Source: JBDSRX01 sp039929105
GTDB lineage: Bacteria; Patescibacteriota; Dojkabacteria; J137
Assembly: GCA_039929105.1 (NCBI GenBank)
Contig: JBDSRX010000015.1
Span: 1-24,550 of the forward strand
Direction of reading: 5' to 3'
DNA length: 24,550 bases
The translations under genes were made by a program, and so were the position numbers. A model generated the notes under the pieces. It made no database searches. It had not been told where the DNA came from and saw nothing but the letters and a program-made list of their open reading frames with translations. Positions 15,682 to 22,870 of this stretch are shown here, in pieces. Position 1 is the first letter of the stretch. The number at the start of each line of letters is the position of its first letter.

Positions 15682-15733
15682 CAATTCATATAAGCACGAA
15701 ATACGAATAAAGAAATCAAAAAAATAAATAGGC

Positions 15734-15777
15734 TGTGACATCTTTGAGCTTCGTCATTCGAATTTCGAGCTTTTGAT
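15734..15777. repeat. Dispersed intergenic repeat, copy 1
   Basis: This copy shares with 21915-21948 the order TGTGAC, then TTTGAGCTTCGT, then ATTCGA, then GAGCTTT and TGAT. It carries 7 extra bases in the centre and contains the palindrome ATTCGAAT. Both copies lie in gaps upstream of plus-strand genes. The rest of the 234-nt gap 15643-15876 holds promoters only; I see no tRNA or small gene in it. Confidence 0.6.
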
Positions 15778-15861
15778 CAACTGCTCCTCTAATGAGTAGG
15801 TAACTCTGAATTAATCTGAACTGCCAGAAAAGTGTTGCAGGTGGTAAGATCATAATAATCC

Positions 15862-15870
15862 TGATACAAT
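15862..15870 (+). promoter_or_regulatory. Extended -10 promoter (TGATACAAT), leaderless spacing
   Basis: TG-A-TACAAT ends 6 nt before the ATG at 15877, so the transcript should begin at or beside the start codon. Confidence 0.55.
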
Positions 15871-15876
15871 AAATCT

Positions 15877-16524
15877 ATGACAGTATTAATAATAATCTTC
15901 GTAATTATCTTAAGTATTCAGCTTGTATTAGCGTTATTTGCATGGGGATCTAGAAGGCAGATTGAACAAAAATTCTCACACCCTACTGGAGAAGGAAGAG
16001 AACCAGCCCAAATTATCGAAGAATATTATCGAAATGATTCCACAAAGTTTAGAATTCAAGCCACAGACGAGATTTACGAGCCAGCATTTGCTGAAGAAGA
16101 CTTCTTATTAATTAATAAAGATAAAATCTATAAAAAAGATTTATATACTAACTTTTATGTCATATTTCAGGCAGAAATGACAAAAAAAGACTATAGGTAC
16201 TTAAGAATTGTTGGTAATATTCAAAGTTTTATATTTTTAATAGAAATTATAGTTTTTTTAATTTCGATTGCTACAACTACAAACCTAAAAGAGGTTCTTA
16301 TATATGTTTCAATTGGTTTACAAATTTTGTCTTTTATTCTAACTTTATTAGGATTTATTCAAATTGATACAGTGTTGGAAGATGCTTCCATATTGGCGAA
16401 AATGTACTTAAGACTAGATGATGTGGAAGAAGCAAGAGTAATGGCTTTAAAAGGAGATTTAAGATATATAGTATTTGAATATCCTTTTGAGGTGATTTGG
16501 CGATTGGTTCAATTCTTCCGATAG
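15877..16524 (+). CDS. Integral membrane protein, possibly a degenerate YugP-type metallopeptidase
   Basis: The protein has three membrane helices (2-22, 114-133 and 138-161) and an extramembrane domain of about 90 residues between the first two. The layout is that of the YugP-like zinc metallopeptidases: an N-terminal anchor, then an E-rich helix, then a segment like TDEIYEP followed by strands and a KIYKKDLYTNF helix. Two membrane helices and a C-terminal helix with EEAR complete the resemblance. The catalytic HExxH is absent; around the place it should occur the residues are FQAEM (97-101). If related, it would be an inactive homologue. The relationship is a guess from layout only. A leaderless-type promoter precedes it. 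Confidence 0.6.
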   Translation: MTVLIIIFVIILSIQLVLALFAWGSRRQIEQKFSHPTGEGREPAQIIEEYYRNDSTKFRIQATDEIYEPAFAEEDFLLINKDKIYKKDLYTNFYVIFQAEMTKKDYRYLRIVGNIQSFIFLIEIIVFLISIATTTNLKEVLIYVSIGLQILSFILTLLGFIQIDTVLEDASILAKMYLRLDDVEEARVMALKGDLRYIVFEYPFEVIWRLVQFFR

Positions 16525-16563
16525 AGTGAAAGTATACTTCTTTAATAAATTGCCTCTTTACGC

Positions 16564-16569
16564 TATACT
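16564..16569 (+). promoter_or_regulatory. Candidate -10 box (TATACT) of secA
   Basis: TATACT ends 49 nt before the secA ATG, giving a leader of about 43 nt, longer than for most genes here. A second TATACT at 16533-16538 sits inside the palindrome AAGTATACTT. Confidence 0.4.
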
Positions 16570-16618
16570 TTAATGCGTTATTCCATAAACAAATTACTAA
16601 ATTTTAGACAAGTTAAGT

Positions 16619-19600
16619 ATGTTCCCAAAATTCAAAATAGGAGTAGATCCTAACTCAAGACAAATTAAGTTAACAGATAAGCCTTTAGAGACAATAAAAG
16701 AATTAAGAAATAAGACAAAAGACATGTCTTTCGAAGACATGAGGACAAGAGTTAAAGAAATGAAAAAAGTGCTTGCAGAAATGACAGCTAAAATCCCTAG
16801 TGATAATAAGCTTTCTTTAACTAAGGTAGATAGACAAGCTGGATTACCCAAAGCAGAAAAAGATATTCAGGCGAAACTCTATGAATTTATGCCAGAAATC
16901 TACGCTTTTGTAGACGAAGTTTTTGCTAGAAAGATTGGATTTAGATATCACGATGTTCAATTAAGAGCTGCAATCATTTTGGCTCAAGGACAAAGACTGG
17001 TTGAGTTATTTACTGGAGAAGGAAAAACAATGACATTTCAACTTCCTTTAATACTTTACTCTTTAGTTGGAAGAGGTGCTCACTTAGTTACTGTTAACGA
17101 TTACCTTTCAAGAAGAGATGCAGAATATGCTGGTCATGTTGCAATTGAATTAGGATTGAATGTAGGAATTATTAACTCTCAAGTTTCTTATAGATTTATT
17201 GCTGACGATCAAATTTCTGCTTACAAAGGTGATGAAGGTCAAAAAGTTAGAGATGCTATTAAGAACTTAGATATTAGTAACATGGATAGTGCTAACTTAA
17301 TTGAATGCTCTAAAATCGAAGCATATAACTGCGATATAACATATGGAACTAATAACGAGTTTGGTTTTGACTATTTGAGAGACAACATGGGTTGGGATTT
17401 ATCTGCCCTTTCTCAAAGAGAACTTTATTTCTGTATTATCGACGAAGCCGACTCTATTTTAATTGACGAAGCTAGGACACCTCTTATTATCTCTGGAGTT
17501 CCAAGTGATGCTAATACTACTAAGTATCAATCATTTGCAGCTGCTGTAGACCCTCTAGAAGAGAATAAAGACTATATTGTTGACCATAAGTCTAGATCTG
17601 TAAGCTTAACTGAAGATGGAATTAAACATGTAGAAAATAACTTAGGAGTGGATAACTTATGGATGGATTATTCTAATGCATACCATATTGAGAATGCTCT
17701 AAAAGCAAAGTCGATGTTTAAAAGAGACGATGAATACATGGTTAAGAATGGAGAAGTTTTAATTGTAGATGAATTTACAGGTAGAGTTCTAAAAGGAAGA
17801 AGATACTCCGAGGGTTTACATCAAGCTATAGAAGCAAAAGAAGGTGTTCAAATTCAACAAGAAAGCAAAACCTACGCTACTATTACATTTCAAAACTTCT
17901 TTAGACTTTACAAAGTTCTTTGTGGAGGATCTGGAACTGTTTTAACAGAAGCAGAAGAATTCTTTAAGATTTATGGAATAGAATCTATAACTATCCCAAC
18001 AGATAAACCTGTAATAAGAGTAGACCATAAAGATAGAATTTATAAATCTCAAGATGCTAAATTTAAAGCTGTTGTTGCAGAAATAAAAGAAATGAACCAA
18101 AGAGGACAACCAGTTCTTGTTGGTACAACTTCTGTAGACAAATCTGAAATAATTTCTAAATTATTAGATTTAGAAGGGATCGCTCACGAAGTATTGAATG
18201 CTAAATATCACGAACAAGAAGCAAAAATTATTGAAAGAGCTGGAAGAAGAGGTGCAGTAACTGTTGCTACTAACATGGCAGGAAGAGGAGCAGATATTGT
18301 TATTGGAGGAGGAAGAAGAGGAGACGATGCTTGGAAAGAAATTGCAGATGTTGGTGGATTGCATGTTATTGGAACAGAAAGACACGAGTCTCGAAGAATT
18401 GATAATCAGTTAAGAGGAAGAACAGGTAGACAAGGAGAGCCAGGATCTTCTAGATTCTATGTAGCTTTAGACGATACTTTAATGAAGATTCTTGGTGGAG
18501 AAGTAATGTCTGGATTAATGAGCAGAGTTGGATTACAAGATGATATGCCTATTGAAATGGGATTTATTTCTAGTCAAATTGAAATGGCTCAAAAAAGAAT
18601 AGAGAATATTAACTTCGATTCTAGAAAGCAAGTTGTAGATTACGACGATGTTATGAACCAACATAGAGAAATTTTCTACTCAAGAAGAAGAAAGTTTTTA
18701 AACCATGTTGAAAATTCATCTGGCAAATTTATTGAAGGAGTAAAAATTGTAGACATTAATATACCAGAATATAAAGATCTAAAAGATTCACATAAGCAAC
18801 AAATTGAAGAAGCTAGAACAAAAGTTAAAGATACTATTGGAAAGATCTTTATTAACGATGTTAAGAAATCTGTTGGAGAATTTGTAGATGCAAACCCTAG
18901 ATTAAACGAAGAGAAATCGAAGAAATTAATAGAAACATTTGCTGTATTTGTTCCAGCTGGAATGGTGGCAGAACAAGTTGGTGTTAGAGAAGGTGAAGTT
19001 TGGGGAGAAATGTTAAAACAAATTAAAGAAACTAAATCTAAGGATCTTGTTGCTTACTTTATAAATATTGCGGAAAAATCTTTACCTAAAAAATTAGAAG
19101 ATTTTGGAGAAGATTTCTATTACCTAGCAAAAGTTTTAATGTTGCAAAACACAGATAATCTTTGGGTAGACCACTTAGAATTAATGAAAGATATTAGAGA
19201 AGGTATTGGACTACAAGCTTATGCTCAAAAAGATCCTCTAGTTGAATACAAGAATGAGGCATTCAATGTGTTTTCTAGTTTTATCGATAGAATAAACTCA
19301 GAAGTAGCTAAGAAGATTATGAATATTCAGAAAGTAGATAAGACAGAAGCACCACAAATTGCTCAAAGCTTAAATACTAATGAAAATGCAATTACAGATA
19401 TCTTAACTGGGGACAGAGAATTTGTTGCAGAAGATACAACATCTAGAAGAGCCGATGATGTTATTAAAAAAGCAATTAGAGAAAGAGATAGAAATCAATC
19501 CTCACTTTCTGCTAATAGAGTTGATGATGGATTAAAAACAAAGAAAAATGAGAAATTTGAAAATATTGGAAGAAACGATAAAGTTTCTGTTCGATATAAA

Positions 19601-19681
19601 GATGGTAAAGAAATGAAGAATGTTAAATATAAGAAGGTGGAAGAAGATGTAAAAAGTGGTGATGCAGTATTGATTTCATAA
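16619..19681 (+). CDS. secA: Preprotein translocase ATPase SecA
   Basis: SecA is the motor that drives unfolded preproteins through SecYEG at the inner membrane. Walker A is TGEGKT (132-137), the DEAD box is at 275-278, NNEFGFDYLRDNM is intact, and motif TNMAGRGADIVIGGG starts at 551. GTERHESRRIDNQLRGRTGRQG confirms the second helicase lobe. At 1020 aa it is longer than the usual 830-900. One cause is an insertion of roughly 30 residues between VGIIN (182-186) and NCDITYGTN (237-245). Another is an extended charged C-terminus. The zinc-binding CxCx8CC tail is missing; instead it ends SGDAVLIS. The longer minus-strand reading frames inside it are shadows. The next gene begins 6 nt after its stop. 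It would export the large anchored proteins coded nearby. Confidence 0.96.
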   Translation: MFPKFKIGVDPNSRQIKLTDKPLETIKELRNKTKDMSFEDMRTRVKEMKKVLAEMTAKIPSDNKLSLTKVDRQAGLPKAEKDIQAKLYEFMPEIYAFVDEVFARKIGFRYHDVQLRAAIILAQGQRLVELFTGEGKTMTFQLPLILYSLVGRGAHLVTVNDYLSRRDAEYAGHVAIELGLNVGIINSQVSYRFIADDQISAYKGDEGQKVRDAIKNLDISNMDSANLIECSKIEAYNCDITYGTNNEFGFDYLRDNMGWDLSALSQRELYFCIIDEADSILIDEARTPLIISGVPSDANTTKYQSFAAAVDPLEENKDYIVDHKSRSVSLTEDGIKHVENNLGVDNLWMDYSNAYHIENALKAKSMFKRDDEYMVKNGEVLIVDEFTGRVLKGRRYSEGLHQAIEAKEGVQIQQESKTYATITFQNFFRLYKVLCGGSGTVLTEAEEFFKIYGIESITIPTDKPVIRVDHKDRIYKSQDAKFKAVVAEIKEMNQRGQPVLVGTTSVDKSEIISKLLDLEGIAHEVLNAKYHEQEAKIIERAGRRGAVTVATNMAGRGADIVIGGGRRGDDAWKEIADVGGLHVIGTERHESRRIDNQLRGRTGRQGEPGSSRFYVALDDTLMKILGGEVMSGLMSRVGLQDDMPIEMGFISSQIEMAQKRIENINFDSRKQVVDYDDVMNQHREIFYSRRRKFLNHVENSSGKFIEGVKIVDINIPEYKDLKDSHKQQIEEARTKVKDTIGKIFINDVKKSVGEFVDANPRLNEEKSKKLIETFAVFVPAGMVAEQVGVREGEVWGEMLKQIKETKSKDLVAYFINIAEKSLPKKLEDFGEDFYYLAKVLMLQNTDNLWVDHLELMKDIREGIGLQAYAQKDPLVEYKNEAFNVFSSFIDRINSEVAKKIMNIQKVDKTEAPQIAQSLNTNENAITDILTGDREFVAEDTTSRRADDVIKKAIRERDRNQSSLSANRVDDGLKTKKNEKFENIGRNDKVSVRYKDGKEMKNVKYKKVEEDVKSGDAVLIS

Positions 19682-19687
19682 AATTTG

Positions 19688-20191
19688 ATGGAAATATACG
19701 CCGAATTAGGTCTTACAATATCTCCTGAAGTTGTCTATAAACAGACAGCTAAAGGAGATTATCTTTACGGAGGGAACTCAGGATTCCGAATTTTTAGACC
19801 AAAAGAAAAATTGGAGTGGATATGGCATTTTACTCCTGAAAATTACGATGCTCCTCCTGCAAGAGCTGACGAAGAAAAGCGGGCAAAATATAGAAAGATG
19901 TTTGTGTTTGGATTCTATTCAATTTTAAATTGGCTCAAGAAAGAAGGAGCTGCTAATAATATTAAAATCATCGAATTCAGCTCATATAGTAATAAGTCTA
20001 TGAGTAATTTTATTCTTAAAACTTTTGGTAAAGATAATGTTAATATTATTGACTTTGATGAAGCGAAACAATATATATCAATATACATCGATCAAATAGT
20101 AGAAGATCAAGAATTAATGCAATTATTAAAGGAAAAGTATTTAGAAGTTTTAAATAACCCGTTTAAATTAGATATTTATGAAAATGATTAA
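19688..20191 (+). CDS. Hypothetical protein (167 aa) in the secA operon
   Basis: I do not recognise this protein. It is soluble and mixed alpha/beta. The central part (KYRKMFVFGFYSILNWLKKEG, then IKIIEFSSYSNKSMSNFILKTFG) is loosely reminiscent of an acetyltransferase-like fold, in which a helix precedes a strand and a second helix. I do not claim it. The start is the ATG 6 nt after the secA stop; a TTG directly before it could add one residue. The 3' end overlaps the prenyltransferase gene, so the order secA, this gene, prenyltransferase is one transcript. Confidence 0.65.
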   Translation: MEIYAELGLTISPEVVYKQTAKGDYLYGGNSGFRIFRPKEKLEWIWHFTPENYDAPPARADEEKRAKYRKMFVFGFYSILNWLKKEGAANNIKIIEFSSYSNKSMSNFILKTFGKDNVNIIDFDEAKQYISIYIDQIVEDQELMQLLKEKYLEVLNNPFKLDIYEND

Positions 20192-20906
20192 GAAATTCTT
20201 TATAGCCTTTTATAGACTATCTAGATTAAATGTAATTCTCCATGATTACTTTCCTTTTCTTACAATCGTAACGATTATAGGAATTGGGTTTAAGATAAGC
20301 ATTTTCGATTATTTTCTAGCTATCTTAGTATCACTTTCTGTACATTGTTATTCTTTTATTGTTAACGATCTTGAAGATGCTGAAGACGATGCAATGGACG
20401 AAAAAAAAGCTAAAAGAAACCCTGTTTCATCCGGATTTATTACATACAGACAAGGTTTAATGATATTGCAGTTAACTTCAATTCCTGCTTTAATATTAGT
20501 TTTTGTTTTTCAAGGTATTCCTGCATTTCTTGTAGTTTTATCTGCAATTGTTGCTGGCCATTTATATTCTTGGAAAAAAGTTAGATATAAGTCTTATCCA
20601 TTTGTAGATTTAATCTCCCATGCTTATGCTTTAGGAGCATTTCAAGTACTATACTTTATGCTTTTAAAAAATGCAGATACAGGATTAACTCCAATACTTG
20701 TATTAATTGGTGTGGCACTAATATCTATGGGTGGAGCTTTATTTAATCAGGTTAGAGATTTTCAAGTTGATGTAAAATCTCACTTAAGAAATACTGCTAT
20801 TACTATTGGTAAAAATAACGCTAACTTTTTCTCAATAGCATTTTATTCTGTAGGAGTTTCTTTAGTTGCTGTAGCAGCAATTTTAAGATTAAGTAGACTT
20901 TCTTAA
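20178..20906 (+). CDS. UbiA-superfamily prenyltransferase
   Basis: This is a multi-pass membrane enzyme of the family that joins isoprenoid diphosphates to aromatic or other acceptors. The first Asp-rich motif is a perfect NDxxDxxxD (D64, D67, D71 in NDLEDAEDD). The second is RDFQVD with a following RNT (D194, D198, R204), as in the family. Six to eight hydrophobic helices fill the rest. At 242 aa it is shorter than the usual 280-300, with the shortfall at the N-terminus or C-terminal helices. The start overlaps the upstream gene by 14 nt; an in-frame ATG 6 nt later (8-nt overlap) is equally possible. The acceptor cannot be told from sequence. Lipid, quinone and heme-type substrates are all possible in the family. 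Confidence 0.87.
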   Translation: MKMIKKFFIAFYRLSRLNVILHDYFPFLTIVTIIGIGFKISIFDYFLAILVSLSVHCYSFIVNDLEDAEDDAMDEKKAKRNPVSSGFITYRQGLMILQLTSIPALILVFVFQGIPAFLVVLSAIVAGHLYSWKKVRYKSYPFVDLISHAYALGAFQVLYFMLLKNADTGLTPILVLIGVALISMGGALFNQVRDFQVDVKSHLRNTAITIGKNNANFFSIAFYSVGVSLVAVAAILRLSRLS

Positions 20907-20922
20907 CAAAGATATTATTTCC

Positions 20923-20931
20923 TGTTAGTAT
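20923..20931 (+). promoter_or_regulatory. Candidate extended -10 (TGTTAGTAT) of the hydrolase gene
   Basis: TG-T-TAGTAT ends 22 nt before the ATG at 20954. The match is imperfect but the position is plausible. Confidence 0.35.
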
Positions 20932-20953
20932 ATTTGAAAGGTTAATTAAATAT

Positions 20954-21898
20954 ATGCGGGAAAAGATAATTGCTGGAATTGTTGCAGTACTAATAATACT
21001 TTGTGCATCCCCTTATATTCTTACTATTCCGCAATCTGAATACAGAACTGCTGAACAACTTGCAGATGTGAATTCTTCTTTTAAAGATATTAATGGAGTA
21101 AAAATACACTACGAAGTGTATGGAGATCCCGTTAATCCCCCAGTAATACTAATTCATGGATTTGGTGGTTCAACATTCTCGTGGAGAAAAACCATTCCAT
21201 CTCTACAAGAAAATAAATATTACATAGTTGCATTAGATTTGAAAGGTTTTGGTTTAAGCCAAAAAGGGTTAGATTTAGATTATTCCCATGGTTCTCAAAC
21301 TCAGACAGTTAATGATCTTATGGAATATTTAAATATTAAAGATGCTTCTATTGTTGGTCATAGTATGGGTGCTAACATTTCTATTATGTTAGCTATGGAC
21401 CATCCTGAGAAGGTTAATAAGTTAATATTGGTAGATGCGGCAATAAATAAACCAAACAGTAATTTTACCTCTCAACTTTCACCAGCTATCTCTGTCTTCC
21501 CATTTGAACAATATGCCAGACAAATCTTTACAAGATATTTAACTACAGATAGATTAAAAGATATTTTAAAATCTGCTTATAATGACCCTGAGCTAGTAAA
21601 TGACGAAGATGTTAAGGGATACTCTCAGGCCTTCAAAATGAAGAATTGGCAAGATTCTTTAATAGGTATAACTAGAGATAATGCAAAAAATGCTTTATCT
21701 AAAGGTTTGGATCAAATAGGGAAACCAGTAAAAATTATTTGGGGGTTACAAGATCCATGGATAAATATTGAGGATGGTAAAAAAATAAATGTAGATATTA
21801 AAGGTTCTGTTATGGATGTTGTGGAAGATGCAGGACATTTACCAATGGAAGAAAAGGCAAATGAGTTTAATGTTATACTTCTGAAAGATCTCAAATAA
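20954..21898 (+). CDS. Membrane-anchored alpha/beta hydrolase
   Basis: An N-terminal hydrophobic helix (about 4-25) would anchor or export the protein. The rest is a standard alpha/beta hydrolase: oxyanion HGFGGSTFSWRKT, nucleophile elbow GHSMGA with Ser137, acid Asp267 in LQDPW, and His295 in DAGHLP. The triad is complete, so it should be active on an ester, lactone, amide or epoxide. The substrate cannot be inferred. A cap domain of about 80 residues lies between Ser137 and Asp267. It follows the prenyltransferase by 47 nt and has a weak promoter of its own, so it may or may not share the secA transcript. Confidence 0.85.
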   Translation: MREKIIAGIVAVLIILCASPYILTIPQSEYRTAEQLADVNSSFKDINGVKIHYEVYGDPVNPPVILIHGFGGSTFSWRKTIPSLQENKYYIVALDLKGFGLSQKGLDLDYSHGSQTQTVNDLMEYLNIKDASIVGHSMGANISIMLAMDHPEKVNKLILVDAAINKPNSNFTSQLSPAISVFPFEQYARQIFTRYLTTDRLKDILKSAYNDPELVNDEDVKGYSQAFKMKNWQDSLIGITRDNAKNALSKGLDQIGKPVKIIWGLQDPWINIEDGKKINVDIKGSVMDVVEDAGHLPMEEKANEFNVILLKDLK

Positions 21899-21914
21899 CG
21901 TACTAGTTAGGATA

Positions 21915-21948
21915 TGTGACTTTTGAGCTTCGTTATTCGAGCTTTGAT
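21915..21948. repeat. Dispersed intergenic repeat, copy 2
   Basis: This is a shorter version of the repeat at 15734-15777, starting TGTGAC and containing TTTGAGCTTCGT, then ATTCGAGCTTT. An ATG in frame with bcp at 21916 lies inside the repeat, which argues against using that upstream start. Confidence 0.6.
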
Positions 21949-21954
21949 ATTTTT

Positions 21955-21960
21955 TATACA
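21955..21960 (+). promoter_or_regulatory. Candidate -10 (TATACA) of bcp, leaderless spacing
   Basis: TATACA ends 6 nt before the ATG at 21967, the same distance as at 2063 and 15877. There is no TG extension. Confidence 0.4.
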
Positions 21961-21966
21961 TTTAAT

Positions 21967-22452
21967 ATGCTTTCAATTGGAGATCAAATTCCCACAAAAA
22001 CAACAGTTTTAGATAAAGATAATAATGAAGTTTCTTTGGATAAATTTTTAGACAAAAAGTACTTAGTACTATACTTCTATCCTAAAGACCAAACTGAAGG
22101 GTGTACCGAAGAAGCATGTTCTTTTAGAGATAATAATGAAGTTCTTGAGAAATTAGATGCACATGTTGTTGGAATAAGTTGTGATAATCAAAAATCTCAT
22201 GGTAAATTTATAGCAAAAGAAAGTTTAAACTTCCAACTATTATCAGATGAAACACATAAATTACAAGAGGATTTTGGAATATGGGCAGAAAAAAGCATGT
22301 TTGGGAAAACTTATATGGGTACATTAAGAACTACATATTTAGTAGATAAATCTGGGGAAATTTTAGAGATTTGGGGTCCAAATGCAGAAAATAAAGTTAC
22401 GACAAAAACTCATGCGGAAGATGTTGCTGCAAGAATAAAATCATTACTATAA
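21967..22452 (+). CDS. bcp: Thioredoxin-dependent peroxiredoxin, Bcp/PrxQ type
   Basis: Bcp reduces hydrogen peroxide and organic hydroperoxides in the cytoplasm at the expense of thioredoxin. The peroxidatic Cys46 and resolving Cys51 lie in TEGCTEEACSFRDN, five residues apart as in atypical 2-Cys PrxQ. The usual TPGC has Glu for Pro. FYPKD precedes it, and TYLVDKSGEI closes the fold. I chose the ATG at 21967 because MLSIGDQIPT matches the family N-terminus. The 17 extra residues from the ATG at 21916 come from a repeat element. With 161 aa the length is typical. A palindromic element begins 4 nt after the stop and may end its transcript. Confidence 0.94.
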   Translation: MLSIGDQIPTKTTVLDKDNNEVSLDKFLDKKYLVLYFYPKDQTEGCTEEACSFRDNNEVLEKLDAHVVGISCDNQKSHGKFIAKESLNFQLLSDETHKLQEDFGIWAEKSMFGKTYMGTLRTTYLVDKSGEILEIWGPNAENKVTTKTHAEDVAARIKSLL

Positions 22453-22456
22453 TTTA

Positions 22457-22491
22457 TGTCACCCCGCACAGCGTAGCGTGATGCGGGGTCT
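22457..22491 (+). repeat. Palindromic REP-like element, left end of the GIY-YIG unit
   Basis: The element begins TGTCA, has an 8-bp GC-rich stem (ACCCCGCA at 22461-22468 and TGCGGGGT at 22482-22489) and ends TCT. GC content is far above its surroundings. The TAG stop of the GIY-YIG gene is formed by its last bases plus one. It could also act as a hairpin terminator for bcp, although no T-run follows. Confidence 0.7.
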
Positions 22492-22786
22492 AATAGTATG
22501 GTAAAGTCTTAGATAAATCTTCTAACTTAGGATTTGAACTTCTAATCAACTCTTCTTTCCAAATTCTTTTCCATTTCTTAAGTTTTTTCTCTCTATGAAT
22601 TGCATCGTAAACATATGGATAAACTTCATAGTAAACTAATATATTAGTATTATACCTGTTAGAAAATGAGTCAGTTGTTTTAGTTTTATGTTCATTTATT
22701 CTTCTTGAAATATTATTAGTTACACCAATATACATTGTTGAATAATATTTATTCATTAGAATATAGACAAAGTAGTGTTTTCCCAT
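22490..22786 (-). CDS. GIY-YIG nuclease domain protein (98 aa)
   Basis: This is a single-domain GIY-YIG endonuclease-type protein of the small UvrC-N-like (YhbQ/UPF0213-like) group. The catalytic motif pair is VYI (7-9) and YIG (19-21). Arg28 and His33 sit in SRRINEH, Glu66 in HREKKLKKW is the metal-binding Glu, and Asn85-Pro86 close the fold. All expected catalytic residues are present, so it should cut DNA. Nothing suggests a partner domain. The gene has its own TATAAT with leaderless spacing and is bracketed by two inverted palindromic elements. The left element supplies part of its stop codon. This looks like a self-contained cassette that could be a mobile or domesticated unit. Confidence 0.9.
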   Translation of the reverse strand: MGKHYFVYILMNKYYSTMYIGVTNNISRRINEHKTKTTDSFSNRYNTNILVYYEVYPYVYDAIHREKKLKKWKRIWKEELIRSSNPKLEDLSKTLPYY

Positions 22787-22792
22787 GATGGG

Positions 22793-22798
22793 ATTATA
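22793..22798 (-). promoter_or_regulatory. -10 box (TATAAT) of the GIY-YIG gene, leaderless spacing
   Basis: Read on the minus strand, TATAAT ends 6 nt before the ATG at 22786. It lies inside the unit bounded by the two palindromic elements, so the unit carries its own promoter. Confidence 0.6.
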
Positions 22799-22822
22799 TT
22801 AAATCAAAAGATTAAAAACAAG

Positions 22823-22849
22823 AGATGCCGGATCAAGTCCGGCATGACA
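22823..22849 (-). repeat. Palindromic REP-like element, right end of the GIY-YIG unit
   Basis: On the minus strand the element starts TGTCA and ends TCT, with a perfect 8-bp stem (ATGCCGGA at 22825-22832 and TCCGGCAT at 22838-22845) and a 5-nt loop. The core resembles a palindrome (CCGGACTTGATCCGG) that I recall from intergenic regions of many unrelated bacteria. It is inverted relative to the element at 22457-22491. Confidence 0.75.
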
Positions 22850-22870
22850 TAAACAATTTAAGGAAGTCAA

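Noticed and set aside
15643..15876. tRNA or small RNA gene in the 234-nt gap
   Set aside because: No cloverleaf or T-loop GGTTCGAATCC-like sequence was found. Only promoters and a dispersed repeat are visible.
19731..19928. Second plus-strand frame within the gene after secA
   Set aside because: It is a frame-shifted shadow; the longer frame joins secA and the prenyltransferase in tight operon spacing.
21916..21966. N-terminal extension of the peroxiredoxin from an upstream ATG
   Set aside because: The extra 17 residues come from a dispersed repeat, and the family N-terminus begins at the ATG at 21967.
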